Under the pieces are notes generated by a model. That model saw only the letters and a list, made by a program, of their open reading frames with translations, was not told the DNA's origin and ran no database searches. Positions 18,182 through 30,116 of a DNA stretch of 64,000 nucleotides are shown piece after piece; the first letter of the stretch is position 1, and the number at the start of each line of letters is the position of its first letter. The position numbers were made by a program, and so were the translations under genes. This stretch comes from Modestobacter italicus (GTDB taxonomy: Bacteria; Actinomycetota; Actinomycetes; Mycobacteriales; Geodermatophilaceae): contig NZ_JABGCJ010000003.1 of NCBI RefSeq assembly GCF_019799965.1, positions 186,001 to 250,000 on the forward strand. Direction: 5' to 3'.

Positions 18182-18207
18182 AGTGTAGGGCGGTTACCGG
18201 CCAGTAG
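18182..18207 (-). promoter_or_regulatory. meaA promoter box with overlapping operator-like palindrome
   Basis: On the minus strand TACACT (18187-18182) fits a -10 box eight bases before the meaA ATG. Directly behind it TTACCGGCCAGTAG (18194-18207, plus strand) matches 12 of 14 bases of the dehydrogenase palindrome at 8923-8936. It covers the expected -35 position, a typical place for a repressor. Confidence 0.45.
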
Positions 18208-18286
18208 CCACGGGTCGACCGGGGCGGTGGCACACTCGGCAGCGGGTCCGTGGCCGACCGGTCGCACCCGCTCCCGGGAGGTCAGC

Positions 18287-18604
18287 GTGCCGATCGACGC
18301 GGGCAGTCTGCACTTCCTGGTGGGGCCGGCCATCGCCCTGATGGTGATCGGCCTGCTGTTGCTCTTCCTCCGCTGGGCCTTCGCCTCCGGGAGCTCCTCG
18401 GGCAAGCCGGTGCGGCGCGAGGAGCTGCTCACGCCGGTGGCCACGCTCACCCGCCGGGAGTCCGCGCTGGCGCTGCGCGCGGTCCTCTCCGACGCCGGCA
18501 TCCGGTCGACCATCCGCGAGCCCGCGGCCCACCGCGCCGACGTCCTGGTCTTCCCCGAGGACCTCGCCCGGGCCCGGGCACTGGCCCTCTCCTTCGGCGA
18601 CTGA
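18287..18604 (+). CDS. Single-pass membrane protein with DUF2007-like domain
   Basis: A 105-residue protein starting at GTG 18287, four bases after GGGAGGT. It has one transmembrane helix (residues ~10-32, GPAIALMVIGLLLLFLRWAF) and a cytoplasmic ~60-residue domain. The pattern (ALALRAVLSDAGIRSTIRE ... DVLVFPEDLARARAL) resembles the small DUF2007 'putative signal-transducing' fold. Its function is unknown. It is divergent from meaA and ends at a hairpin shared with murA. Confidence 0.8.
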   Translation: MPIDAGSLHFLVGPAIALMVIGLLLLFLRWAFASGSSSGKPVRREELLTPVATLTRRESALALRAVLSDAGIRSTIREPAAHRADVLVFPEDLARARALALSFGD

Positions 18605-18609
18605 CCCTC

Positions 18610-18647
18610 GCCCCTCAGCCCTCGCCCCGCACTACTGCGAGAGGGGC
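18610..18647. terminator. Hairpin between convergent genes
   Basis: A two-part stem (GCCCCT/AGGGGC and CTCGC/GCGAG, five-base bulge) with an 11-base loop between the small membrane protein gene and murA. It is imperfect, so moderate confidence. Confidence 0.5.
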
Positions 18648-18654
18648 CGATCCG

Positions 18655-19950
18655 TCAGCTGGGGCGCTGGGTGCGCTCGATCTGCACGCCGACGCCGCGC
18701 AGCTGCTCGGTGAAGTCGGGGTAACCCCGGTCGACGTGGTGCACGTCCTGCACCTCGGTCACCCCGTCGGTGAGCAGCCCGGCCAGCACCAGGCCCGCAC
18801 CGGCCCGGATGTCGGTGGCCAGCACCGGGGCGCTGGAGAGCCGCTCCCGGCCACGCACCACCGCGTGGTGGCCGTCGATGCGCACGTCGGCGCCCAGCCG
18901 GACGAGCTCGTTGACGAACATGAACCGGCCCTCGAACACGTTCTCGGTGATCAGCGCGGTACCGGTCGACACCGCCGCGAGCGCCACCGCCATCGGCTGC
19001 AGGTCGGTGGGGAACCCCGGGAAGGGCAGCGTGACGACGTCGACGCCCTTGGGCCGGTCGTCCATCGCCACCCGGACGCCGTCCGGCCCCGGCTCCACGG
19101 TGGCCCCGGCGCTGACGAGCTTGTCCAGCGGCACGGTCAGGTGCTCGGCGACCGCCCGCTCGATGACCAGGTCCCCGCGGGTCATCACCGCACCGATGGC
19201 CCAGGTGCCGGCGACGATCCGGTCCGGCACCACCGAGCAGGCCACCGGGTGCAGGCCGTCGACGCCCTCCACGGTGATGGTGGAGGTGCCGGCGCCCTCG
19301 ATCCGGGCCCCCATCGCGACCAGCATCGAGCACAGGTCGACGATCTCCGGCTCGCGCGCGGCGTTGTCCACGATGGTCGTGCCCTCGGCCAGGACGGCGG
19401 CCATCACCAGGTTCTCGGTGGCCCCGACCGACGGGAAGTCCAGCCAGATCGAGGTGCCGACGAGCTTGGGCGCGGTGGCGATCAGGAAGCCGTGCTCGCT
19501 CACGATGCTGGCGCCCAGCCGCTCCAGGCCGGCGATGTGCATGTCCAGGCCGCGGGAGCCGATCGCGTCACCGCCGGGCAGGGCCACCTTGGCGGTGCCC
19601 AGCCGGGCGACCAGCGGACCGAGCACGCTGATCGAGGCGCGCATCCGGCGGACCAGGTCGTAGTCGGTCTCGCTGGAGGGCCGCTCCGGGACGTCGATCA
19701 GCACCCGTCCGCCGCCGCTCGGGCTGCCGCCTGGCTCCAGCGGGTAGCGCTCGAAGACCACGCCGCAGCCCAGGCGCCGCAGCACCTCGCTCATGATCGT
19801 GACGTCGAGGATGTCGGGCACCTCCTCCAGCGTCGTCCGCCCCGGGGCCAGCAACGCGGCCGCCATGAGCTTCAGGGCGCTGTTCTTGGCACCGGTGACA
19901 CGGACCCGGCCGCGCAGCGACGCCCCGCCGGTCACCTCGAAGCACTCCAC
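18655..19950 (-). CDS. murA: UDP-N-acetylglucosamine 1-carboxyvinyltransferase (Asp-type MurA)
   Basis: A 431-residue EPSP-synthase-fold enzyme that transfers enolpyruvyl from PEP to UDP-GlcNAc, the first committed step of peptidoglycan synthesis. GTG 19950 reads [18 protein letters not shown]. Motifs: [12 protein letters not shown] near the N-terminus and the active loop [15 protein letters not shown]. The catalytic loop residue, Cys115 in E. coli, is Asp128 here. That change is known from mycobacteria to leave the enzyme active but insensitive to fosfomycin. TAGGCT lies six bases before the GTG with no ribosome site, so the mRNA is probably leaderless. Divergent from the adenosyltransferase, as in mycobacteria. 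Confidence 0.96.
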   Translation of the reverse strand: MECFEVTGGASLRGRVRVTGAKNSALKLMAAALLAPGRTTLEEVPDILDVTIMSEVLRRLGCGVVFERYPLEPGGSPSGGGRVLIDVPERPSSETDYDLVRRMRASISVLGPLVARLGTAKVALPGGDAIGSRGLDMHIAGLERLGASIVSEHGFLIATAPKLVGTSIWLDFPSVGATENLVMAAVLAEGTTIVDNAAREPEIVDLCSMLVAMGARIEGAGTSTITVEGVDGLHPVACSVVPDRIVAGTWAIGAVMTRGDLVIERAVAEHLTVPLDKLVSAGATVEPGPDGVRVAMDDRPKGVDVVTLPFPGFPTDLQPMAVALAAVSTGTALITENVFEGRFMFVNELVRLGADVRIDGHHAVVRGRERLSSAPVLATDIRAGAGLVLAGLLTDGVTEVQDVHHVDRGYPDFTEQLRGVGVQIERTQRPS

Positions 19951-19956
19951 GAGTCC

Positions 19957-20024
19957 AGCCTAGTTGCGCCCGCCGGGGAGCCGGCCGCACCGACCGGGCT
20001 GCCACCGTGCGCCCGCCCTAGGCT
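19957..20024. promoter_or_regulatory. Back-to-back -10 boxes for murA and the adenosyltransferase
   Basis: TAGGCT on the minus strand (19962-19957) ends six bases before murA GTG 19950. TAGGCT on the plus strand (20019-20024) ends seven bases before ATG 20032. Both would start transcription at or next to the start codon. No -35 resembling TTGACA is evident for either. Confidence 0.55.
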
Positions 20025-20031
20025 CGGCGGC

Positions 20032-20631
20032 ATGACCGTCCGGCTGACCCGCATCTACACCCGCACCGGCGACGCCGGGCAGACCCACTTGGGCGACATG
20101 TCCCGGGTCAGCAAGACCGACCCGCGACTGGTCGCCTACGCCGACGTCGACGAGGCCAACAGCTGCCTGGGCGTCGCGATCGCGCTCGGCAGCCCCTCCG
20201 CGGAGCTGACGGAGCTGCTGCGCAGCATCCAGAACGACCTGTTCGACGTCGGCGCGGACCTGTCCACACCGGTGCACCCCGACCCCGAGCACCCGCCGCT
20301 GCGGGTCACCCCTGCCTACACCGAGCGGCTCGAGGCGGCCTGCGACGCCGCCAACGAGGAGCTGCCGGCGCTGACGTCGTTCGTGCTGCCCGGCGGCACC
20401 CCGTTGGCCGCGCTGCTGCACACCGCGCGGACGGTCGCCCGCCGGGCCGAGCGCAGCGTGTGGGCGCTGCTGGAGGCCGACGGCGAGCGCACCAACCCCG
20501 AGACCGCGAAGTACCTCAACCGCCTGTCGGACCTGCTGTTCATCCTGGCCCGGGCAGCCAACCCCGACGGCGACGTGCTCTGGGAGCCCGGCGCGCACAG
20601 CGGCGTGCACGCCCAGCGCGCCGCTCGCTGA
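20032..20631 (+). CDS. Cob(I)alamin adenosyltransferase, PduO type
   Basis: A 199-residue protein that adenosylates cob(I)alamin using ATP, giving the AdoCbl that MeaA needs. The N-terminal ATP-binding loop YTRTGDAGQTHLGD and the central VDEANSCLG are the PduO-type signatures; the C-terminal helix has RRAERSVW and NRLSDLLFILAR. The length is standard. In Mycobacterium the same gene lies between the ATP synthase operon and murA (Rv1314c-Rv1315), so the position is conserved. It probably has a leaderless mRNA (TAGGCT at 20019). Confidence 0.94.
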   Translation: MTVRLTRIYTRTGDAGQTHLGDMSRVSKTDPRLVAYADVDEANSCLGVAIALGSPSAELTELLRSIQNDLFDVGADLSTPVHPDPEHPPLRVTPAYTERLEAACDAANEELPALTSFVLPGGTPLAALLHTARTVARRAERSVWALLEADGERTNPETAKYLNRLSDLLFILARAANPDGDVLWEPGAHSGVHAQRAAR

Positions 20632-20702
20632 CGGGGCCAGCTGGCACGGCTCCGCGGCAGGGGCCCCGCCGAGCCCGCGCGGCCGGGCGCTGGGGCGCTC
20701 CG

Positions 20703-21107
20703 TCAGCGGTCGACGGGCGGAGCCGACTCGATCCAGGACAGGAAGCCGGTCACCGTCGAGCTGTCCATCGCCAGCTCCTGGGGCCCGGCACCGGTGCGGC
20801 AGGTCAGGATCACGCTCTCGTCCGGCAGCGACAGGTCGTCCGCGGTGGGCCGCCGCCGGGCGTCCACCCGGAACTGGGAGCGGCACAGCCGCCGGTTGGG
20901 ACGCACCGAGAGCGACAGGGCCCGGTACCAGAGCAGCGTCTCCCCGGAGTACCAGGCGACGCCGACCGACCAGCGCGGCGCACCGGGGGCCCGCAGCCAC
21001 ATGGTGACCGCGCCGAGGCCGGAGAGCAGGAACCGCCGACGCAGCAGGAAGGCAGCCACCAGGCCGACCAGCAACACCCCGAGGAGGACCAGGACGAGGG
21101 TGGTCAC
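20703..21107 (-). CDS. DUF2550 membrane protein (Rv1312-like)
   Basis: A 134-residue protein, GTG start, with one N-terminal transmembrane helix (TLVLVLLGVLLVGLVAAFLL) followed by an Arg-rich ~100-residue soluble domain. Motifs include WYSGETLLWYRALSLSVRPNRR and CRTGAGPQELAMD. It matches DUF2550, found downstream of atpC in actinobacteria (Rv1312 in M. tuberculosis). Function is unknown. It lies 54 bases after the atpC stop in the same direction and probably shares its transcript. Confidence 0.9.
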   Translation of the reverse strand: MTTLVLVLLGVLLVGLVAAFLLRRRFLLSGLGAVTMWLRAPGAPRWSVGVAWYSGETLLWYRALSLSVRPNRRLCRSQFRVDARRRPTADDLSLPDESVILTCRTGAGPQELAMDSSTVTGFLSWIESAPPVDR

Positions 21108-21161
21108 CGGGCGGGTGCTGGGGGGCCGCGAGCGGATCGGGAGGAGGCTGAGCCGGTGCGG

Positions 21162-21551
21162 TCAGGCGTCCTGGCCGGCGGCGCGGAGCCGGGACTGGGC
21201 CCGGCGGGCGGCGGCGAGCGCCTCCGGGTCGTCGCCGGCCTGCTCGGCCCGGCGGAGGGCCTCCCGGGCTCGCTCGACGTCGATGTCGGTGGAGATCTCG
21301 GCGGTCTCGGCCAGGATCGACACGCCCCGCTCGGTCACCGACAGGAAACCGCCGTGCGCCGCGACGACGAGGTCGTCGCCGGACTCCGGCCGGATGCGGA
21401 CCACACCGCCGGGGGCCAGCTCGCCCAGCAGCGGCGCATGGCCGGGCAGGACACCGAGCTCACCCTCGGTCGTGCGGGCGATGACCATGCTGGCCTCACC
21501 GGACCAGATCATCTTCTCCACGGCCACGAGCTCGACCTGCAGGGTCGCCAC
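21162..21551 (-). CDS. atpC: F1Fo ATP synthase epsilon subunit
   Basis: A 129-residue epsilon subunit of the central rotor stalk, GTG start with GGAGG seven bases upstream. The N-terminal beta barrel carries IWSGEASMVIARTTEGELGVLPGHAPLL (given here as the conserved GELGVLPGHAPLL core), and the C-terminal helical pair is rich in Ala/Arg/Glu. Unusually, it is separated from atpD by 883 bases holding another small gene, instead of following directly. A possible own promoter is TACAGT at 21643-21638 (minus strand), 86 bases upstream of the start. Confidence 0.95.
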   Translation of the reverse strand: MATLQVELVAVEKMIWSGEASMVIARTTEGELGVLPGHAPLLGELAPGGVVRIRPESGDDLVVAAHGGFLSVTERGVSILAETAEISTDIDVERAREALRRAEQAGDDPEALAAARRAQSRLRAAGQDA

Positions 21552-21637
21552 GTCAGTCCTCCAGGGTCATCGACCGGCCGGGTCAGGCCTGTGATGCGGG
21601 CCGCCGGTCCGGTCGGACGCGACAGCGGGTCCCTGCC

Positions 21638-21666
21638 ACTGTACCGGCGCGCCGGGGACGGTTCCG
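21638..21666 (-). promoter_or_regulatory. Possible promoter for atpC
   Basis: On the minus strand CGGAAC (21666-21661) and TACAGT (21643-21638) are separated by 17 bases. The same CGGAAC-N17-TANNNT arrangement is found before argS. The -35 is not of the TTGACA type, so this is tentative. Confidence 0.35.
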
Positions 21667-21828
21667 CCACAGCCCAGCCGCAGGGCACCGCCACAGCGGC
21701 GCAGTGCCGGGCACGGGGTTGCCGGAGGCGGCTCGCCGGGCCGGGCCCGGGCCGCGGCACGGACCGGTGAGCAGGGCCCGCCGGGCCGGCCGGCCCCGAC
21801 CGCGGGCTGAGACCGAGGTGGTGCTGTG

Positions 21829-22077
21829 TCAGGCCGCGCGACGGTAGACCACGGTCCACCGGCCGACCCGGACCTGCGGGTGCCAGACGACCGAGCGGGG
21901 TGCCCACTCGGCCACGTCGAACGGCTCCGCGGCCGACTCGACCGGCGCGTAGGGCGGCCAGCTCCAGTCCAGTGCGTCCTCGGGCAGCGGCCCGGGGTCG
22001 GCCTGGTCGTGCGGGTCCGGCCCGAGCGTCGCCGTCCCACTGCGCCGCAGCACCGCTGCGAGACCTGTCCTGTGCAC
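21829..22077 (-). CDS. Small hypothetical protein inserted between atpD and atpC
   Basis: An 82-residue protein starting at GTG 22077 with CAGGAG seven bases upstream. The C-terminal half is Trp/Pro/Glu-rich (DALDWSWPPYAPVE, VAEWAPRSVVWHPQV, GRWTVVYRRAA). No signal peptide, membrane helix or known motif is seen. The good ribosome site and protein-like composition argue that it is real. It sits within the ATP synthase operon after a terminator-like hairpin. It could be a lineage-specific gene or a regulator; I do not recognise it. Confidence 0.55.
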   Translation of the reverse strand: MHRTGLAAVLRRSGTATLGPDPHDQADPGPLPEDALDWSWPPYAPVESAAEPFDVAEWAPRSVVWHPQVRVGRWTVVYRRAA

Positions 22078-22434
22078 CGTCGTACTCCTGAGCTGGCGCC
22101 CGCCGACCGGACGCACCGGTCCCCATGATCGACAGGAGTGAGGAGGTGCTTGAACACCGTCGGACACGACCACCCGATCGGATGGTGACCGACCGCCGCG
22201 CCACCACGCCGGGTGACGGCCCGGCGCCACGGTGCACCTCGTGCCCCGCCCGTCACCGGCCGCGTGACGCGGTTCCTCGCCGGGCGCGGCTCGTGGACCG
22301 GCACGGCCCGGCCTCCGGGGACGGCTCCGGGTGGCCCGGGAACGGCGACGGCCGGGCCCCCACGCAGGGGACCCGGCCGTCGACCGAGGAGGTGCAGCCA
22401 CGGCCACGAGGGGCGCGGCGGGCAGGACCTCCGA
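22078..22434. other. Spacer between atpD and the inserted small gene
   Basis: This 357-bp stretch lies between the atpD stop and the start of the 82-residue gene. It contains a strong hairpin at 22347-22381. Upstream of the small gene TTCAAG and GATCAT (minus strand, 22154-22149 and 22130-22125) could form a weak promoter. No coding signal is convincing. Confidence 0.5.
22347..22381 (-). terminator. Hairpin downstream of atpD
   Basis: Inverted repeat GACGGCCGGG-C-CCCC and GGGG-A-CCCGGCCGTC with a five-base loop, 54 bases past the atpD stop. It would end or attenuate the main ATP synthase transcript before atpC. Confidence 0.65.
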
Positions 22435-24955
<2,521 letters not shown>

Positions 24956-24956
24956 G

Positions 24957-26594
<1,638 letters not shown>

Positions 26595-26652
26595 GGCTCT
26601 CGCGTCCTCTTCTGCTGGTGTCTGTGGTGGTGCGGTGGAGCGGTCGGTTCCG

Positions 26653-27483
26653 TCAGCCGGCCAGTCGGCGGCCGGCGTCCTCGAGCCGATGGGCGATGCT
26701 GCCGTCGATGACCTCGTCGCCGACCCGGACCACGAGGCCACCGAGCACGTCGGGGTCGACCTGGACCTGGAGGCCCATGGTGCGCCCGTAGATGCGCTCG
26801 AGCACACCCACCAGGCGCTGTTCCTGAGCCGCCGTCAGCGGGACGGCGCTGATCACCGAGGCGACCGACCGACCACGCCGGCGGGCCGCCATGGCAGAGA
26901 GCCGCTCGACCTCGTTCTCCGCGTTGTGCACGTGCGAGCTGGTCAGCGAGTTCCGGACCAGCCGCTCGGTGACCGGGCTGACCTTCCCGGACAGCAGGCG
27001 GTCCAGCAGCGCGGTCTTGCCCTCGCGGGGCGCCGACCGGTTGCCCAGGATCCGGGCGAGGTCGGCGTCGCCGGCCACGATCCGGCCGAACCGGAAGAGC
27101 TCGTCCTCGACGCCCTCGAGCTCGCCGCGGGCGTCGGCGGCGTCCAGCGCTGCCTCGGTGGCCAGCGTCTCGGTGGCCTCGACCAGGTCGAGGGGCCGGG
27201 ACCAGCGCTGCTGGGCGACGGTCTCGACCACGGCGAGGGTGCCCTCCGAGACCTGCGCCGCGAGCAGCCGCCGGGCCAGGCCCGCCCGGTCCTCCGGCCG
27301 CACGGAGGCGTCCGACAGGGCGCGGCGCAGCGATGGCTGGCCATCGAGCAGGTGCGCCACGGCGAACATCTCGTCGGCCAGGGTCAGCAGCGCCTCACCG
27401 CGGTTGCGGCTGCGGGCGCCACCGGTCTGCTCGAGGAGGCTCGCCCGCGAGGCCTCCATCGCTGCCCGGCTGGAGGCGTGCAT
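26653..27483 (-). CDS. atpH: F1Fo ATP synthase delta subunit
   Basis: A 276-residue peripheral-stalk subunit, longer than the ~180 of E. coli but normal for Streptomyces-type actinobacteria. ATG 27483 overlaps the atpF TGA by one base. The N-terminal six-helix domain has [21 protein letters not shown]. The C-terminal domain has the family ending [22 protein letters not shown]. It joins F1 to the b subunits. Confidence 0.96.
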   Translation of the reverse strand: MHASSRAAMEASRASLLEQTGGARSRNRGEALLTLADEMFAVAHLLDGQPSLRRALSDASVRPEDRAGLARRLLAAQVSEGTLAVVETVAQQRWSRPLDLVEATETLATEAALDAADARGELEGVEDELFRFGRIVAGDADLARILGNRSAPREGKTALLDRLLSGKVSPVTERLVRNSLTSSHVHNAENEVERLSAMAARRRGRSVASVISAVPLTAAQEQRLVGVLERIYGRTMGLQVQVDPDVLGGLVVRVGDEVIDGSIAHRLEDAGRRLAG

Positions 27484-28058
27484 CAGCGGGCGTCCTGCGG
27501 GACGAACGCCGAGCTGCCGCCCCGACCGTCACCGGCGGCGGACATGCCGTCCAGCTGGTCCAGGAACCGGTCGACGGTGCCGCTGCGCCGGGCGTCGTCG
27601 GCCAGCGACTCGCCGACCAGCCGGCCGGCGAGGTCGACGGCGAGCGTGCCGATCTGGCCGCGCAGCTCGTTGATCACCTGCTGGCGGGAGGCAGCGAGCT
27701 GCTCCTCGCCGCGGGCGACGATCCGAGCGGACTCCTCCTGCGCCTGGGCGCGGAGCTCCTCGATGATCTGCTGCCCCTCCGCACGCGCGGCGTCGCGGAT
27801 CTGCGCCGCCTCGGTGCGCGCCTCGGCGAGCTGAGCGCGGTACTGCTCCAGCGCGGCCTTGGCCTCGGCCTGCATGGCCTCGGCCCGCTCGATGCCGCCC
27901 TCGATCGCCGCACGACGGGCCTGGAAGACCTGCTCGAAGCGCGGTGCGACGAACTTCCACACCACGAAGAGCAGGACCAGGAACGCGATCAGGCCGACGA
28001 TGATCTCGCCGAAGGGCGGGATGAGCGGGTTCGCGCTCTCCGCAGCCAAGATGCTCAT
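27483..28058 (-). CDS. atpF: F1Fo ATP synthase b subunit
   Basis: A 191-residue stator subunit. It has one N-terminal membrane helix (FGEIIVGLIAFLVLLFVVWKFV), the conserved Pro-Arg turn in APRFEQVFQARR, then a long Ala/Glu/Gln/Arg coiled coil to residue ~165. The C-terminus binds the delta subunit. Overlaps atpH by one base. Confidence 0.97.
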   Translation of the reverse strand: MSILAAESANPLIPPFGEIIVGLIAFLVLLFVVWKFVAPRFEQVFQARRAAIEGGIERAEAMQAEAKAALEQYRAQLAEARTEAAQIRDAARAEGQQIIEELRAQAQEESARIVARGEEQLAASRQQVINELRGQIGTLAVDLAGRLVGESLADDARRSGTVDRFLDQLDGMSAAGDGRGGSSAFVPQDAR

Positions 28059-28110
28059 GCTGTCAACGTCCTCGTCTGGATGTCAGTGACCGAACTCGTC
28101 AGCGAGCGGA

Positions 28111-28341
28111 TCAGGTGCCGTAGACGAGGGGGGCGACGAAGCCGATCAGCGCCAGCGCCTCGGCCAGGGCGAAGCCCAGGAAGGCGTAGGTGCGGGTGAG
28201 GCCGGCCGACTCGGGCTGACGGGCGGTGGCCTGGATGTAGGCGGCCCAGACCAGACCGACACCGATGCCGGGGCCGATCGTGGCGATGCCGTAGCCGACC
28301 GAACCGATGCTGCCTTCGAGCTCTGCGAGAACGTCCATCAT
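28111..28341 (-). CDS. atpE: F1Fo ATP synthase c subunit
   Basis: A 76-residue hairpin of two membrane helices that forms the proton-driven ring. The first helix has the glycine track [15 protein letters not shown]. The second has the proton-carrying Glu61 in [12 protein letters not shown]. The polar loop is ARQPES. Two adjacent ATG codons (28341, 28338) are possible. This subunit is the target of bedaquiline in mycobacteria. Confidence 0.97.
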   Translation of the reverse strand: MMDVLAELEGSIGSVGYGIATIGPGIGVGLVWAAYIQATARQPESAGLTRTYAFLGFALAEALALIGFVAPLVYGT

Positions 28342-28453
28342 CGCGGGGTGTTCCTCCTGTGTCGTCGCCCGGCGGTGAGCCGGGCGGCTGGCGGGGTCGT
28401 GCGGGTGGTGCAGTTCAGGTGACCGCCCGGCTTGGCCGGGTCGGAGCCGTGGG

Positions 28454-29281
28454 TCAGTGTGCAGCCTCGACGGAACCGTTGAGGTACGTGCCCATCAGCA
28501 TGGTGAAGACGTAGGCCTGCAGGAAGATGACCAGCAGCTCGAAGAACGTCATCACGATCGCCATCAGCGCCGAGACCGGGCCGAAGATGACAGAGAAGTT
28601 GTCGACGGAGAGCAGGTAGGTCGCGCCGAGCGCGAACGTCACCAGCAGCATGTGGCCGGCGAACATGTTCGCGAAGAGCCGGATCGCCAGCGTGAACGGC
28701 CGCACGATGAAGTTCTGCAGCAGCTCGAGCGGGGTGATCAGGATGTACATCGGCTTCGGCACGCCTGGCAGGAACATGATGTCCCGGAAGTAGGGCCACA
28801 AGCCCTGGTTCTTGATCCCGACCGCGATGTAGACGACCCAGCAGATCAGCGCCAGCACCAGCGGGAAGGCGAACTTCGACATCGGCGAGATCTGGGCGAG
28901 CGGGATGATCGCCATCAGGTTGTTCGCCAGGATGAAGAAGAACAGCGACGCCAGGAAAGGCGCGAAAGGCAGGCCCTTGGGGCCCACGACGTCGCGGGCG
29001 ATGCCGTCCCGGACGAACGAGTAGCCGGTCTCGCCGATGAACTGGAGCTTCCCCGGGACGATCTGCGGCTTGCGCACCGCGGCGACCAGCAGGGCGATCA
29101 TCGCGGCCGTTGCGACCCACGCGATGAGCGTGATGCGGGTGATCTCGAAGTCGACGCCCAGCAGGGAGAAGCTGGTGAGCGCCTCGGGGTAGAACTCTCC
29201 GATGCCCGGGGGCGTGAAACCGCCGCCGGGGTCGCTCTCCACAGCGAGCACGTCGCCGAGCGCGTGGGCGCTGGAGGTCAC
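28454..29281 (-). CDS. atpB: F1Fo ATP synthase a subunit
   Basis: A 275-residue proton-channel subunit with five to six membrane helices. The essential Arg is in [13 protein letters not shown], and the C-terminal helix has [19 protein letters not shown] 29281 overlaps the upstream AtpZ-like stop as GTGA. It starts the structural part of the ATP synthase operon. Confidence 0.97.
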   Translation of the reverse strand: MTSSAHALGDVLAVESDPGGGFTPPGIGEFYPEALTSFSLLGVDFEITRITLIAWVATAAMIALLVAAVRKPQIVPGKLQFIGETGYSFVRDGIARDVVGPKGLPFAPFLASLFFFILANNLMAIIPLAQISPMSKFAFPLVLALICWVVYIAVGIKNQGLWPYFRDIMFLPGVPKPMYILITPLELLQNFIVRPFTLAIRLFANMFAGHMLLVTFALGATYLLSVDNFSVIFGPVSALMAIVMTFFELLVIFLQAYVFTMLMGTYLNGSVEAAH

Positions 29282-29604
29282 CGTTGTCCCTTCTGCGTCC
29301 TGGGCGGGCCCTGTCGGCCGCCCGGGGGCTGTGCGGCGGCCTGGTCGGGCCCGCCGTAACGCTTGATGACCACGTAGATGGCCACCGCCACGCCGAGGAT
29401 GATCCCGACCGGGAAGAACACTCGCGTGTCCAGCCACTGGTCGACCAACCACCCGGCCCCGCCCCAGACGGCCATCCCGGACATGAGCGTTCCGGTGACC
29501 CCCCAGCCCATGTCGGCCCCACTGGGCTGACGAGCAGGCTGTCCAGGGTCAGGCTGATCGAGGCGTGGTCGAGTGGCCCCGGTTTCGGGACTGTCCTCGG
29601 CCAT
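29278..29604 (-). CDS. AtpZ/AtpI-family two-helix membrane protein
   Basis: A 108-residue protein with a Pro/Asp-rich N-terminus and two hydrophobic helices (WGVTGTLMSGMAVWGGAGWLV, FFPVGIILGVAVAIYVVI). It matches the AtpZ/AtpI family found at the head of ATP synthase operons, which helps c-ring assembly or Mg2+ supply. ATG 29604 is used here; GTG 29616 is a possible alternative. It overlaps atpB by four bases (GTGA). Confidence 0.85.
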   Translation of the reverse strand: MAEDSPETGATRPRLDQPDPGQPARQPSGADMGWGVTGTLMSGMAVWGGAGWLVDQWLDTRVFFPVGIILGVAVAIYVVIKRYGGPDQAAAQPPGGRQGPPRTQKGQR

Positions 29605-29618
29605 CGGGTCGGACACTA

Positions 29619-30116
29619 TCAGCCGCGTGTCGGGCTGATCCCCGGGTCGTCCTGCCCGGGGGCCCGGGCGGCTGCCGGCGCACTCGGCGGGGGCACGTAG
29701 TACAGCTGCCGGGTCCACACCCAGCGCAGCTGTACCACGCTCCACAGCAGGGCCCCGGCGATGACCGTCCAGGCCAGCACCCGGCGGTCCAGCCAGCCGT
29801 CCTCCGGCAGGCCGGTGAGCAGCGGGAACAGCAGGAAGGCCTTCAGCCCGAAGGTGCCCAGGGCGGCAGGCATCGTCCAGGTGTCGTCCACCTTCCCGGC
29901 CCAGGCGATGACCAGGCCGGAGACGCAGAAGAAGGCGGTCACGACCGCTGCTCCGACCACGACCCCGAGCGCTTCGGTCCAGCCGGCCACCAGCCCGACG
30001 ACCGGGGCGGCGACGACGGTCGCGGCCAGGGCGACCAGGGCACCCACCCGGAGGAAGGACAGGTCCCAGGGGGCGTCGCTGCGCGGCCCGGGCCGCGCAC
30101 CGGACGGGCCGCTCAC
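29619..30116 (-). CDS. ATP synthase operon membrane protein (Rv1303-like)
   Basis: A 165-residue protein with four hydrophobic helices (LRVGALVALAATVVAAPVVG, ALGVVVGAAVVTAFFCVSGLVI, ALGTFGLKAFLLFPLLTGL and VLAWTVIAGALLWSVVQL). It corresponds by position and topology to Rv1303 of M. tuberculosis, between wecA and atpB. An AtpI-like assembly role is plausible but not shown. GTG 30116 overlaps the wecA stop (GTGA). Confidence 0.85.
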   Translation of the reverse strand: MSGPSGARPGPRSDAPWDLSFLRVGALVALAATVVAAPVVGLVAGWTEALGVVVGAAVVTAFFCVSGLVIAWAGKVDDTWTMPAALGTFGLKAFLLFPLLTGLPEDGWLDRRVLAWTVIAGALLWSVVQLRWVWTRQLYYVPPPSAPAAARAPGQDDPGISPTRG

